Notes under the pieces: generated by a model | Databases searched by the model: none | What the model was told of the DNA's origin: nothing | Seen by the model: the letters and a program-made list of their open reading frames with translations, nothing else | Shown: piece by piece, positions 1 through 6,436 of the stretch | Position numbering within the stretch: the first letter of the stretch is position 1 | Layout: the number at the start of each line of letters is the position of its first letter | Translations under genes and position numbers: made by a program | Source of the DNA: an uncultured bacterium | GTDB taxonomy: Bacteria > Actinomycetota > Coriobacteriia > Coriobacteriales > Coriobacteriaceae | Assembly (NCBI GenBank): GCA_905215945.1 | Contig: CAJMRZ010000061.1 | Span: 1-7,935, forward strand | Length of the DNA stretch: 7,935 nt | Direction of reading: 5' to 3'

Positions 1-1440
1 GATGCGTGCCACGAGGCAGGCATCGGCGTAATCATGGACTGGGTGCCCGGCGGATTTTGCGCCGACTCCCACGGCCTTGCCACCTTTAACGGTCACATGC
101 TGTTTGAGCACGAGATTCACCCCAACTGGGGCACGCACAAGTTTGACTTCGCCCGCGGCGAGGTCCGCTCCTTCTTGGTCTCCAACGTGCTGTACTGGCT
201 CGAGAACTTCCACGTGGACGGCATTCGCATGGACGGCGTGTCCAGCATGCTGTACCTCAACTTTGGCATCGACGATCCGGGTCAAAAGAAGTTCAACAAG
301 TACGGTACCGAGGAGGACCTGGACGCCAGCGCGTTTATCCGTCAGGTCAACTGTGCCGTGGAGGCCCACTTCCCTGACGTGATGATGATGGCCGAGGAGT
401 CCACCGCGTGGCCGCTCGTGACCTATCCGCCCCAGGACGGCGGCCTGGGCTTCCACTACAAGTGGGACATGGGCTGGATGAACGACACCCTGCACTACAT
501 GCAGACCGATTTTCCGTGGCGCCCCGGCAACCACGGGCTGCTCACGTTCTCCATCATGTACGCCTTTACCGAGAACTTCATCTGCCCGCTGAGCCACGAC
601 GAGGTCGTGCACGGCAAGTGCTCGCTGATCGGCCGCATGCCGGGCGACTGGTGGCGCCAGTTTGCCGGCCTGCGCACGCTGGCTTTCTACCAAATGACGC
701 ACCCCGGTGCCAAGCTCAACTTTATGGGCAACGAGATCGGCCAGTTTATTGAGTGGCGCTACTACGAGTCCATCCAGTGGTTCCTGACCGAGGAGTACGA
801 GACCCACCGTCATCATCAGGCGTTTATCAAGGCGCTCAACCACCTGTACACCGCCGAGCCCGCCCTGTACGAGCGCGGCTACACCGACGACGGCTTTACC
901 TGGATCGACGCGGATAACTCCAAGCAGTCCATCGTGAGCTTTGTGCGCCAGGGTGAGGACGTCGATGACGATCTGGTGATCCTGATTAACTTTGACCCGG
1001 CGAGCTACGAGAGCTTCCGCGTGGGCGTGCCGCGCGAGGGTGACTGGGAGGTCATCTTCGATTCCGACCGTCCCGAGTTCGGTGGCAGCGGCTATGCCGG
1101 CGAGGAGCCCTACACCTGCTCGAGCGAGCCCTATCCCTGGAACGGGCAGATGGACTCCATCGAGATTAAGGTGCCCGGCTTGGCAGGCGTGGTGCTTAAG
1201 CGTCGCGGTCCCAGCAGCTATAAGCCGCCCGTGGTCGAGGAGCCCAAGAATGCGACGCGTAGGCGTGCGTCCTCGGTAAAGTCCAAGACCGCGACTGCTA
1301 AGAAGGCCCCGGCCAAGGCGAAGGCAACCAAGTCTGCTGCCAAGCCTGCTTCCAAGACCACGGCCAAGAAGGCAGCCACCAAAAAGGCTGCTCCCAAGGC
1401 CAAGGCAGCTGCTGTTAAGGCTCCTGCCAAGAAAGCGTAA
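1..1440 (+). CDS. glgB: 1,4-alpha-glucan branching enzyme GlgB, 5'-truncated by the window edge, with a Lys/Ala-rich C-terminal tail
   Basis: Cytoplasmic GH13 enzyme that cuts alpha-1,4-glucan chains and rejoins the segment through an alpha-1,6 link, creating glycogen branches. Frame 1 is open from the first base, so the true start lies upstream; 479 residues are visible. Numbering from window base 1, the GH13 catalytic residues are present: nucleophile Asp78 (in DGIRMDGVSSM, codon 232-234), acid/base Glu132 (MAEEST, codon 394-396) and transition-state stabiliser Asp200 (PLSHDEVVHGK, codon 598-600). Their spacing of 54 and 68 residues nearly matches the recalled E. coli positions 405, 458 and 526, which implies that roughly 330 N-terminal residues are missing. 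The beta-sandwich C-terminal domain follows (LNHLYTAEPAL; FGGSGYAG) and ends near residue 402 (GVVLKRR). Residues 409-479 are a histone-H1-like tail that is not part of the usual enzyme. glgP follows 94 nt later on the same strand. Identification is secure; the role of the tail is unknown. Confidence 0.96.
   Translation, partial: DACHEAGIGVIMDWVPGGFCADSHGLATFNGHMLFEHEIHPNWGTHKFDFARGEVRSFLVSNVLYWLENFHVDGIRMDGVSSMLYLNFGIDDPGQKKFNKYGTEEDLDASAFIRQVNCAVEAHFPDVMMMAEESTAWPLVTYPPQDGGLGFHYKWDMGWMNDTLHYMQTDFPWRPGNHGLLTFSIMYAFTENFICPLSHDEVVHGKCSLIGRMPGDWWRQFAGLRTLAFYQMTHPGAKLNFMGNEIGQFIEWRYYESIQWFLTEEYETHRHHQAFIKALNHLYTAEPALYERGYTDDGFTWIDADNSKQSIVSFVRQGEDVDDDLVILINFDPASYESFRVGVPREGDWEVIFDSDRPEFGGSGYAGEEPYTCSSEPYPWNGQMDSIEIKVPGLAGVVLKRRGPSSYKPPVVEEPKNATRRRASSVKSKTATAKKAPAKAKATKSAAKPASKTTAKKAATKKAAPKAKAAAVKAPAKKA
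1225..1437 (+). repeat. Low-complexity segment encoding the H1-like Lys/Ala/Pro tail of GlgB
   Basis: The last 71 codons of glgB encode 23 Ala, 19 Lys and 3 Arg, with Pro, Ser, Thr and Val making up most of the rest and no aromatic residue. Short units such as AKKA, KKAAPKAK and KAPAKK recur as imperfect repeats. The only acidic residues are two Glu at the junction (PPVVEEPK). Codon use differs from the enzyme body: 11 of 23 Ala codons are GCT or GCA and AAA appears, whereas the body uses mostly GCC/GCG and AAG. The segment is predicted to be disordered and strongly cationic. Comparable tails are known on histone H1 and on mycobacterial HupB, where they bind nucleic acid; whether this one does is inference. 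The repetitive DNA suggests that tail length could vary between strains. Confidence 0.9.
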
Positions 1441-1498
1441 CAAAGGCGTTACCACTGTAATTACCCGCCCCACGGGGGCGTAGGATACATGTCATAAC
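1441..1498 (+). promoter_or_regulatory. glgB-glgP gap: inverted repeats, possible operator or weak promoter
   Basis: This stretch holds an 8-bp palindrome GTAATTAC (1457-1464), with TTACC repeated at 1449-1453 and 1461-1465. It also holds a short GC hairpin, CGCCCC-ACG-GGGGCG (1466-1480). The hairpin has no T-run after it, so it is a poor intrinsic terminator. TTACCC (1461-1466) and GATACA (1484-1489) are 17 nt apart, but each matches the sigma-70 consensus at only three of six positions. The spacing and symmetry allow a regulated internal start for glgP, but nothing here proves one. Confidence 0.25.
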
Positions 1499-1533
1499 CG
1501 TTCCGGGAGAAACATCCCCGGGGGAAAGGAACG
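1499..1533 (+). promoter_or_regulatory. Stem-loop enclosing the glgP ribosome binding site
   Basis: CGTTCC (1499-1504) pairs perfectly with GGAACG (1528-1533), directly before the glgP ATG at 1535. The right arm includes the GGA of the Shine-Dalgarno-like AAAGGA (1525-1530). A competing inner stem, CCGGG (1503-1507) with CCCGG (1517-1521), would leave the ribosome site free. The two folds exclude one another, so the leader could switch between closed and open forms. This is read from base complementarity only; no ligand or protein is implied. Confidence 0.35.
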
Positions 1534-1534
1534 T

Positions 1535-3961
1535 ATGAATAAGATCTTCGACAACAAGCAGGAGTTTACCGAGCTCTATCGCGATGCCGTCATGAGCATC
1601 AGCGGCAAGAGCATCGAGGCCGCCAGCGACCTTGACCGCTTTAATGCCCTGGCCAAGCTCGTGGCCGAGAAGGCACGCACCGTTGCCACCAAGAGCGATG
1701 CCCGTGCGGCGTCTGAGGGCAAGAAGCGCGTGTACTACTTCTCGATCGAGTTTTTGATCGGCCGCCTGCTCGATAACTACCTGCTCAACTTTGGCGTGCG
1801 CGACATGGTCGCCGAGGCGCTCGACGACATGGGCTTTGACCTGTCCGTCATCGAGAACCAGGAGCCCGATCCGGCGCTGGGCAACGGTGGCCTGGGCCGT
1901 CTGGCCGCGTGCTTCCTGGATTCCATGGCAGCCGAGGGCATTGCCGGCTACGGCAACGGCATGCGCTACCGCTACGGCCTGTTTAAGCAGGAAATCGTCA
2001 ACGGCAGCCAGGTCGAGGCCACCGACGAGTGGCTCACCCACGGCTATCCCTGGGAGGTCCGTCGTCAGGATAAGGCCGTGACCATTAAGTTTGGTGGCCG
2101 CGTCGAGGGCTTTGAGGAGAATGGCCGCACGTTCTACCGCACGGTGGACACGCAGGACATCCTGGCCGTCCCCTATGACATCCCCGTTGTGGGCTATGCC
2201 GGCGAGACCGTCAACAAGCTGCGCGTCTGGGCCGCTGAGCCGGTCGAGGAGCACTTCGATCTGGAGGCCTTCAACCGCGGCGACTACGCCCTGGCCGATG
2301 CCGAGCGCGCCGAGGCCGAGGCCATCAGCGCCATCCTCTACCCCAATGACGCCGGCGAGCACGGCCGTCTGCTGCGCCTGAAGCAGGAGTACCTGTTTGT
2401 CTCGGCCGGCATCTACAGCCTGCTCGACACCTTTGAGAAGGAGCACGGCGAGAACTGGGAGCTGCTGCCGCAGTTTGTGGCCATCCACACCAACGACACC
2501 CACCCCGCCATGTGCGGCCCCGAGCTCATGCGTATCCTCATCGACGAGAAGAAGCTCGAGTGGGACGATGCCTGGAACATCGTGACGCAGGTCGTGAGCT
2601 ACACCAACCACACCATCCTGCCCGAGGCTCTGGAGAAGTGGCCCATCGGCACGTTCTCCAAGCTCCTCCCCCGCGTGTACCAGATCATCGACGAGATCAG
2701 CCGACGTTGGCACGAGTCGTTTGACACCACGCAGGAGGGCTGGCAGGAGCGTCTGCGCCAGACTGCCATCCTGTGGGACGGCGAGATTCGCATGGCCAAC
2801 CTGTCTGTGATCTGCAGCCATAGCGTCAACGGCGTGGCAAAGATCCACTCCGACATCATCAAGAACATCGTGCTCAAGGACTTCTATGCCTTAACGCCCG
2901 AGAAGTTCAACAACAAGACCAACGGCATCTCGCACCGTCGCTTCTTTGCCGAGGCCAACCCCACCTATGCCAAGCTCGTGACCGAGGCCATTGGCGACGG
3001 CTGGCTGAAGGACGCCTTTGAGCTGGAAAAGCTCAAGGAGTTCCAGAACGACACCGAGTTCCTGAAGGCCGTGGGTGCCTCCAAGCGCGCCAACAAGGAG
3101 CGCCTGGCCGCCTACGTTAAGGCCGAAACCGGTTTGGTCATCGACCCCAACACCGTCTTCGATGTTCAGGTGAAGCGCTTCCACGCCTACAAGCGCCAGC
3201 TCATGAACATCATGAAGGTGATGGACATCTACAATCGTCGCATCGCCGATCCCAACTTCCACGTGACGCCGACGACCTTCATCTTTAGCGGCAAGGCAGC
3301 CTCGAGCTACACCTTTGCCAAGGAGACCATCCGCCTCATTAACTCCGTGGCCGATGTCATCAACAACGACCCGCGCGTCAATGAGGTCATGAAGGTCTGC
3401 TTTATCCCCAACTTCCGTGTGAGCAACGCCCAGCTCATCTACCCCGCCGCCGAGATCTCGGAGCAGATTTCCACCGCTGGCAAGGAGGCCTCGGGCACGT
3501 CCAACATGAAGCTCATGATGAACGGCGCCATTACGCTGGGCACCCTCGACGGCGCCAACATCGAGATCGCCGACCTGGCCGGTCGCGAGAACGAGGCCAT
3601 CTTTGGCCTGACCGCTCCCGAGGTCGAGCAGCTCTGGGCATCCAACAGCTACTTTGCGTGGGATACCCTCAACGGCGACCGCGAGCGCCTGGGCCGCGTG
3701 ATGGACGAGCTCAAGGACAACACCTTTGCGGGTCTTTCGGGCAACTTCGAGAGCATCTACAACGAGCTCATGAACAACAACGACCCCGACCTGGTCATGG
3801 CCGATTTCCGCAGCTACGTGGACGCCTGGGAGAAGCTTACGAACAGCTACGGCGACCAGGAGACCTGGAACCGCAAGGCGCTGCTCAACACCGCCTCCTC
3901 GGGCTGGTTCTCGAGCGACCGCACCATTCGCGAGTACCGCGACGAGATCTGGCACGCGTAA
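1535..3961 (+). CDS. glgP: Glycogen/maltodextrin phosphorylase (GT35)
   Basis: Cytoplasmic PLP-dependent enzyme that removes glucose from the non-reducing ends of alpha-1,4-glucan as glucose-1-phosphate. The protein is 808 residues, close to the recalled 815 of E. coli GlgP. Family signatures appear in order: GNGGLGRLAACFLDS from residue 116, TNHT around 357-360 with the active-site His359, VKRFHAYKRQ, IPNFRVSNAQ, and EASGTSNMKLMMNGA, in which Lys659 is the expected Schiff-base lysine for PLP. The ATG at 1535 is chosen because AAAGGA lies four bases upstream and the N-terminus has normal length. No N-terminal phosphorylation or AMP-site extension of the animal type is evident. It lies between a branching enzyme and ADP-glucose pyrophosphorylase, so breakdown and synthesis are probably co-expressed. 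Whether it prefers glycogen or short maltodextrins cannot be told from sequence by eye. Confidence 0.96.
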   Translation: MNKIFDNKQEFTELYRDAVMSISGKSIEAASDLDRFNALAKLVAEKARTVATKSDARAASEGKKRVYYFSIEFLIGRLLDNYLLNFGVRDMVAEALDDMGFDLSVIENQEPDPALGNGGLGRLAACFLDSMAAEGIAGYGNGMRYRYGLFKQEIVNGSQVEATDEWLTHGYPWEVRRQDKAVTIKFGGRVEGFEENGRTFYRTVDTQDILAVPYDIPVVGYAGETVNKLRVWAAEPVEEHFDLEAFNRGDYALADAERAEAEAISAILYPNDAGEHGRLLRLKQEYLFVSAGIYSLLDTFEKEHGENWELLPQFVAIHTNDTHPAMCGPELMRILIDEKKLEWDDAWNIVTQVVSYTNHTILPEALEKWPIGTFSKLLPRVYQIIDEISRRWHESFDTTQEGWQERLRQTAILWDGEIRMANLSVICSHSVNGVAKIHSDIIKNIVLKDFYALTPEKFNNKTNGISHRRFFAEANPTYAKLVTEAIGDGWLKDAFELEKLKEFQNDTEFLKAVGASKRANKERLAAYVKAETGLVIDPNTVFDVQVKRFHAYKRQLMNIMKVMDIYNRRIADPNFHVTPTTFIFSGKAASSYTFAKETIRLINSVADVINNDPRVNEVMKVCFIPNFRVSNAQLIYPAAEISEQISTAGKEASGTSNMKLMMNGAITLGTLDGANIEIADLAGRENEAIFGLTAPEVEQLWASNSYFAWDTLNGDRERLGRVMDELKDNTFAGLSGNFESIYNELMNNNDPDLVMADFRSYVDAWEKLTNSYGDQETWNRKALLNTASSGWFSSDRTIREYRDEIWHA

Positions 3962-3998
3962 CGGCGCGCGAGCTCCCCTATGCCAGCACGGCATTACT

Positions 3999-4029
3999 CG
4001 ACGGGCGTGACGTCGCGCCGCGCCCGTCG
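3999..4029 (+). promoter_or_regulatory. Perfect 9-bp stem-loop between glgP and glgC
   Basis: CGACGGGCG (3999-4007) and CGCCCGTCG (4021-4029) are exact reverse complements around a 13-nt loop that contains the palindrome GACGTC (4009-4014). The following bases (CTAATGGGTTT) contain only three consecutive T, so intrinsic termination would be weak. An intercistronic mRNA-stability or attenuation element is equally possible. A smaller hairpin, TGCC-AGCAC-GGCA (3981-3993), lies just upstream. CGGCGCG (3962-3968), next to the glgP stop, can pair with CGCGCCG (4014-4020) in the loop, which would form a pseudoknot. Such pairings also arise by chance in GC-rich DNA. Confidence 0.5.
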
Positions 4030-4040
4030 CTAATGGGTTT

Positions 4041-4077
4041 AGGAACATCGATGACAGAAGGAGAAATCGATGAGTAA
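4041..4077 (+). promoter_or_regulatory. Near-duplicated initiation signal with a possible 8-codon leader ORF overlapping the glgC start
   Basis: Two copies of a ribosome site plus start occur in tandem: AGGA-AC-ATCGATGA at 4041-4054 and AGGA-GAA-ATCGATGA at 4059-4074. The second drives glgC (AGAAGGAG at 4056-4063, six bases before the ATG at 4070). The first places AGGAA five bases before an ATG at 4051, which opens a short frame encoding MTEGEIDE and stops at TAA 4075-4077, just inside glgC in another frame. Translating the leader could couple to, or compete with, initiation of glgC. The peptide itself shows no recognisable function. A chance duplication of a start region is an adequate alternative. 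Confidence 0.4.
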
Positions 4078-5218
4078 GAAAGAATGCATCGCGATGCTCC
4101 TCGCAGGAGGACAGGGCAGCCGATTGGGGGCACTCACCCAAAAGATCGCTAAGCCGGCGGTTAGCTTTGGTGGCAAGTTCCGCATTATCGACTTTTCGCT
4201 CTCCAACTGCTCCAACTCGGGCATCGACACGGTGGGCGTTCTGACGCAGTATCGCCCCTACCTGCTGCATGCCTATGTGGGCTCCGGCGAGGCGTGGGAT
4301 CTGGACAGCCGCGACGGCGGCGTGTCGATCCTGCCGCCGTACGAGACGCAGACCGGTGGCGCCTGGTATGCGGGCACGGCCGACGCCATTACGCAGAACC
4401 TCGACTACATCAAGGCCAACGACCCCAAGTACGTCCTGATTCTTTCGGGCGATCACCTGTATCGCATGGACTACCGCAAGATGCTCAAGACGCACATTGA
4501 GAACAACGCCGACCTCACGGTGAGCGTTATGCCCGTGCCGTGGGAGGAGGCCAGCCGCTTTGGCATCCTGACCACCGACCCCGAGGACGGCCGCATCACC
4601 AAGTTCACCGAGAAGCCCGACAAGCCCGATTCGAACCTCGCGTCCATGGGCATCTACATCTTCTCGGCCGACGTGCTGATCGAGGCACTCGAGGAGGACG
4701 CTCTGGACCAGCGCTCGAGCCACGACTTTGGCAAGGACATCATCCCCAAGCTGCTCGGTGAGAACAAGCGCCTGTACAGCTACGAGTTCCACGGCTTCTG
4801 GAAGGATGTTGGCACCATCGCCAGCTTCCACGAGACCTCGATGGACCTGCTGGGCAACAACCCCGAGTTCGATCTGTTTGACAAGCACTTCCCCATCATG
4901 TCCAACATCACCACGCGTCCGCCGCACTACATTGGCCCGGACGGCCGTCTGGACGACTGCCTGGTCTCTAACGGCTGCAAGATCTACGGCACCGCTCGCC
5001 ACTCGATCCTTTCGACCGATGTCATCATCGAGGAGCGCGCCGTGGTCGAGGACTCCGTGCTGCTGCCGGGTGCGCACGTTAAGAGCGGCGCGCACATCTG
5101 CCGCGCTATTTTGGGCGAGAACTCCACGGTCGAAGAGGGCGTGAAGCTCGGCTCTGTCGATACCACCAAGGATACGGCCGTCGTTGGAAATGACGTCGTT
5201 ATCGGGAAGGGGGAATGA
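4070..5218 (+). CDS. glgC: Glucose-1-phosphate adenylyltransferase, catalytic subunit GlgC
   Basis: Makes ADP-glucose and pyrophosphate from glucose-1-phosphate and ATP, the committed step of bacterial glycogen synthesis. The 382-residue length fits the short Firmicutes-type GlgC rather than the roughly 430-residue enterobacterial form. An N-terminal nucleotidyltransferase domain carries the glycine-rich loop GGQGSRL (13-19). Lys25 and Lys28 in TQKIAKPAV align with E. coli Lys39 and Lys42, and Lys39 belongs to the fructose-1,6-bisphosphate activator region. [10 protein letters not shown] contains the catalytic Asp128. FTEKP (179-183) supplies the sugar-phosphate Lys, and GFWKDVGT follows at 242-249. 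From about residue 285 the protein becomes a left-handed beta-helix of hexapeptide repeats ([23 protein letters not shown]), used for oligomerisation and allostery. The ATG at 4070 has a strong AGAAGGAG site six bases upstream. glgD begins four bases after the stop, suggesting translational coupling and a GlgC-GlgD complex. Confidence 0.97.
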   Translation: MSKKECIAMLLAGGQGSRLGALTQKIAKPAVSFGGKFRIIDFSLSNCSNSGIDTVGVLTQYRPYLLHAYVGSGEAWDLDSRDGGVSILPPYETQTGGAWYAGTADAITQNLDYIKANDPKYVLILSGDHLYRMDYRKMLKTHIENNADLTVSVMPVPWEEASRFGILTTDPEDGRITKFTEKPDKPDSNLASMGIYIFSADVLIEALEEDALDQRSSHDFGKDIIPKLLGENKRLYSYEFHGFWKDVGTIASFHETSMDLLGNNPEFDLFDKHFPIMSNITTRPPHYIGPDGRLDDCLVSNGCKIYGTARHSILSTDVIIEERAVVEDSVLLPGAHVKSGAHICRAILGENSTVEEGVKLGSVDTTKDTAVVGNDVVIGKGE

Positions 5219-5222
5219 TCCG

Positions 5223-6346
5223 ATGATCAATCGCAAGGCCATCGGTTATATCACCGCTAACTACTCTTCGACCTACGGCAGCGTGCTGCTCAAGGACCGC
5301 CCCATTGCGTCCGTTCCGTTTTTGGGCCGCTACCGCCTGATCGACTTCCCGCTGTCCAACATGATGAATGCCGGCATCAAGACCGTCGGCGTCGTCATGC
5401 CGGGTAACTACCGCTCGCTGATCGACCACGTGGGCTCGGGCAAGGACTGGGGCCTGGACCGCAAGAAGGGCGGCCTGTTCATGGTGCCCGGCAACGCGTA
5501 TGGCACCACCAAGGGCGGCATGCGCTTCCTGCTGCGCGACATCATCTCCAACAAGACGCTGTTCCAGCGCTCGGACAAGCCCTATGTTGTGATGATGGGC
5601 ACCAACATCATCTTTAACATGGACCTCAACACCATCATCGAGGCGCACGAGAACTCCGGTGCCCAGATGACCGTGGTGTACTGCAAGGCCACGCGCAACG
5701 TAGATGACGAGACCAAGCTGCAGATCAACGAGAACGGCCGTCTGACGGGCGTCAGCGCCGGCGTCGTGGCGACAACGCCTCTATGGACTGCTGCATCGTC
5801 AACCGCGAGACGCTGCTCGAGATCATCGACCACTACCAGGCCGCCGACTATCTGGACCTGCTCGAGGCACTCCAGGGCGACTTTGGCAACATCGACGTGT
5901 GCAGCTACGAGTACAAGGGCGAGGTCGTGGGCGTGTTTAGCGAGAAGTCGCTGTATCGCCGCAGCATGGACCTGCTCGACCAGACCGTGGCCGACCATCT
6001 CTTTGACCCCGAGCGTCCGATCCTGACCAAGGCTCACGACGTGCCGCCTTCGCGCTATGCGACCGGCAGCCACGCATGCAACTCGATCATTTCGGCCGGC
6101 TGCATCATCAAGGGCACCGTGCGCAACTCGATCCTGTCGCGCGGCGTTGTGGTTGAGGAAGGCGCTTCGGTGACCAACTCGATCATCAACCAGAGCTGCG
6201 TCATCAAGAGCGGCGCCCGTGTTGAGAATGCCATTCTGGACAAGAACAACGTGGTTCCCACCAACACCGAGCTTCGCGGCACGCCCGAGAACATCCTGGT
6301 GCTGGGAAAGGCCCCGTTAACTTCTGATATCACCAACGCGAGCTAG
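5223..6346 (+). pseudogene. glgD: GlgD, non-catalytic ADP-glucose pyrophosphorylase homologue, interrupted by a frameshift near 5768
   Basis: GlgD is a GlgC paralogue that assembles with GlgC and modulates its activity in Firmicutes. The start at 5223 has AGGGGG (5208-5213) nine bases upstream. The ATG at 5184 would lie inside glgC and is not preferred. Residues 1-182 read normally to the GTG at 5766-5768, then homology jumps frame and resumes as GDNASMDCCIVNRE from 5768 to the stop at 6344-6346. One extra G in the GG at 5768-5769 would restore a 374-residue protein of typical length. As written, the first frame ends at TGA 6024-6026 after 85 missense residues (267 in all). Family-typical losses mark it as non-catalytic: the GGQGSRL loop is replaced by ANYSSTYGS, the catalytic Asp128 of GlgC aligns with Asn128 (GTNIIFNMD), and no EKP motif is seen. 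The second part (SIISAGCIIKGTVRNSILSR) is the hexapeptide beta-helix. Either a genuine mutation or a sequencing error could explain the break. Confidence 0.9.
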
Positions 6347-6377
6347 CTTTGGCACCGCAACATCGCTCGTAACATGT

Positions 6378-6413
6378 AGAATAGCCGCCCGGTTTGTGCC
6401 AGGCGGCTATTCT
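6378..6413 (+). terminator. 12-bp perfect stem-loop between glgD and glgA, terminator-like
   Basis: AGAATAGCCGCC (6378-6389) and GGCGGCTATTCT (6402-6413) are exact reverse complements. Inside the 12-nt loop, GG (6391-6392) can also pair with CC (6399-6400), leaving a TTTGTG cap. The stem lies 31 nt after the glgD stop and 23 nt before the glgA start. The base of the stem is A/T-rich on both sides, as in bidirectional terminators, but there is no clean T-run beyond it (CGAATTGC follows). It may end or thin out the glgBPCD transcript, or protect its 3' end. It implies that glgA may have partly separate expression. Confidence 0.55.
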
Positions 6414-6436
6414 CGAATTGCAACATGGGAGACAAT

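Noticed and set aside
1466..1480. Intrinsic terminator after glgB (CGCCCC-ACG-GGGGCG)
   Set aside because: The stem is short, the loop has three bases and no T-run follows, so termination is unlikely.
1415..2848. 477-codon open frame on the minus strand opposite glgP
   Set aside because: Same antisense effect; no family motif and no independent ribosome site noticed.
2891..5242. 783-codon open frame on the minus strand across glgP and glgC
   Set aside because: It lies opposite two certain genes, crosses their spacer and reads as His/Val/Asp/Leu-rich sequence with no recognisable domain. This is typical of the antisense of GC-rich coding DNA.
5763..5775. Programmed -1 frameshift in glgD
   Set aside because: The shift direction would fit, but no X XXY YYZ slippery sequence is present at the junction. 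A one-base deletion is simpler.
5783..6346. Separate 187-codon gene beginning at ATG 5783
   Set aside because: It is the beta-helix half of glgD after the frameshift. There is no ribosome binding site before 5783, and homology continues upstream of it in the same frame (GDNAS).
6349..6382. Promoter for glgA with TAGAAT (6377-6382) as -10 and TTGGCA (6349-6354) as -35
   Set aside because: The two boxes are 22 nt apart, too far for a normal sigma-70 promoter, and TAGAAT overlaps the left arm of the 12-bp stem.
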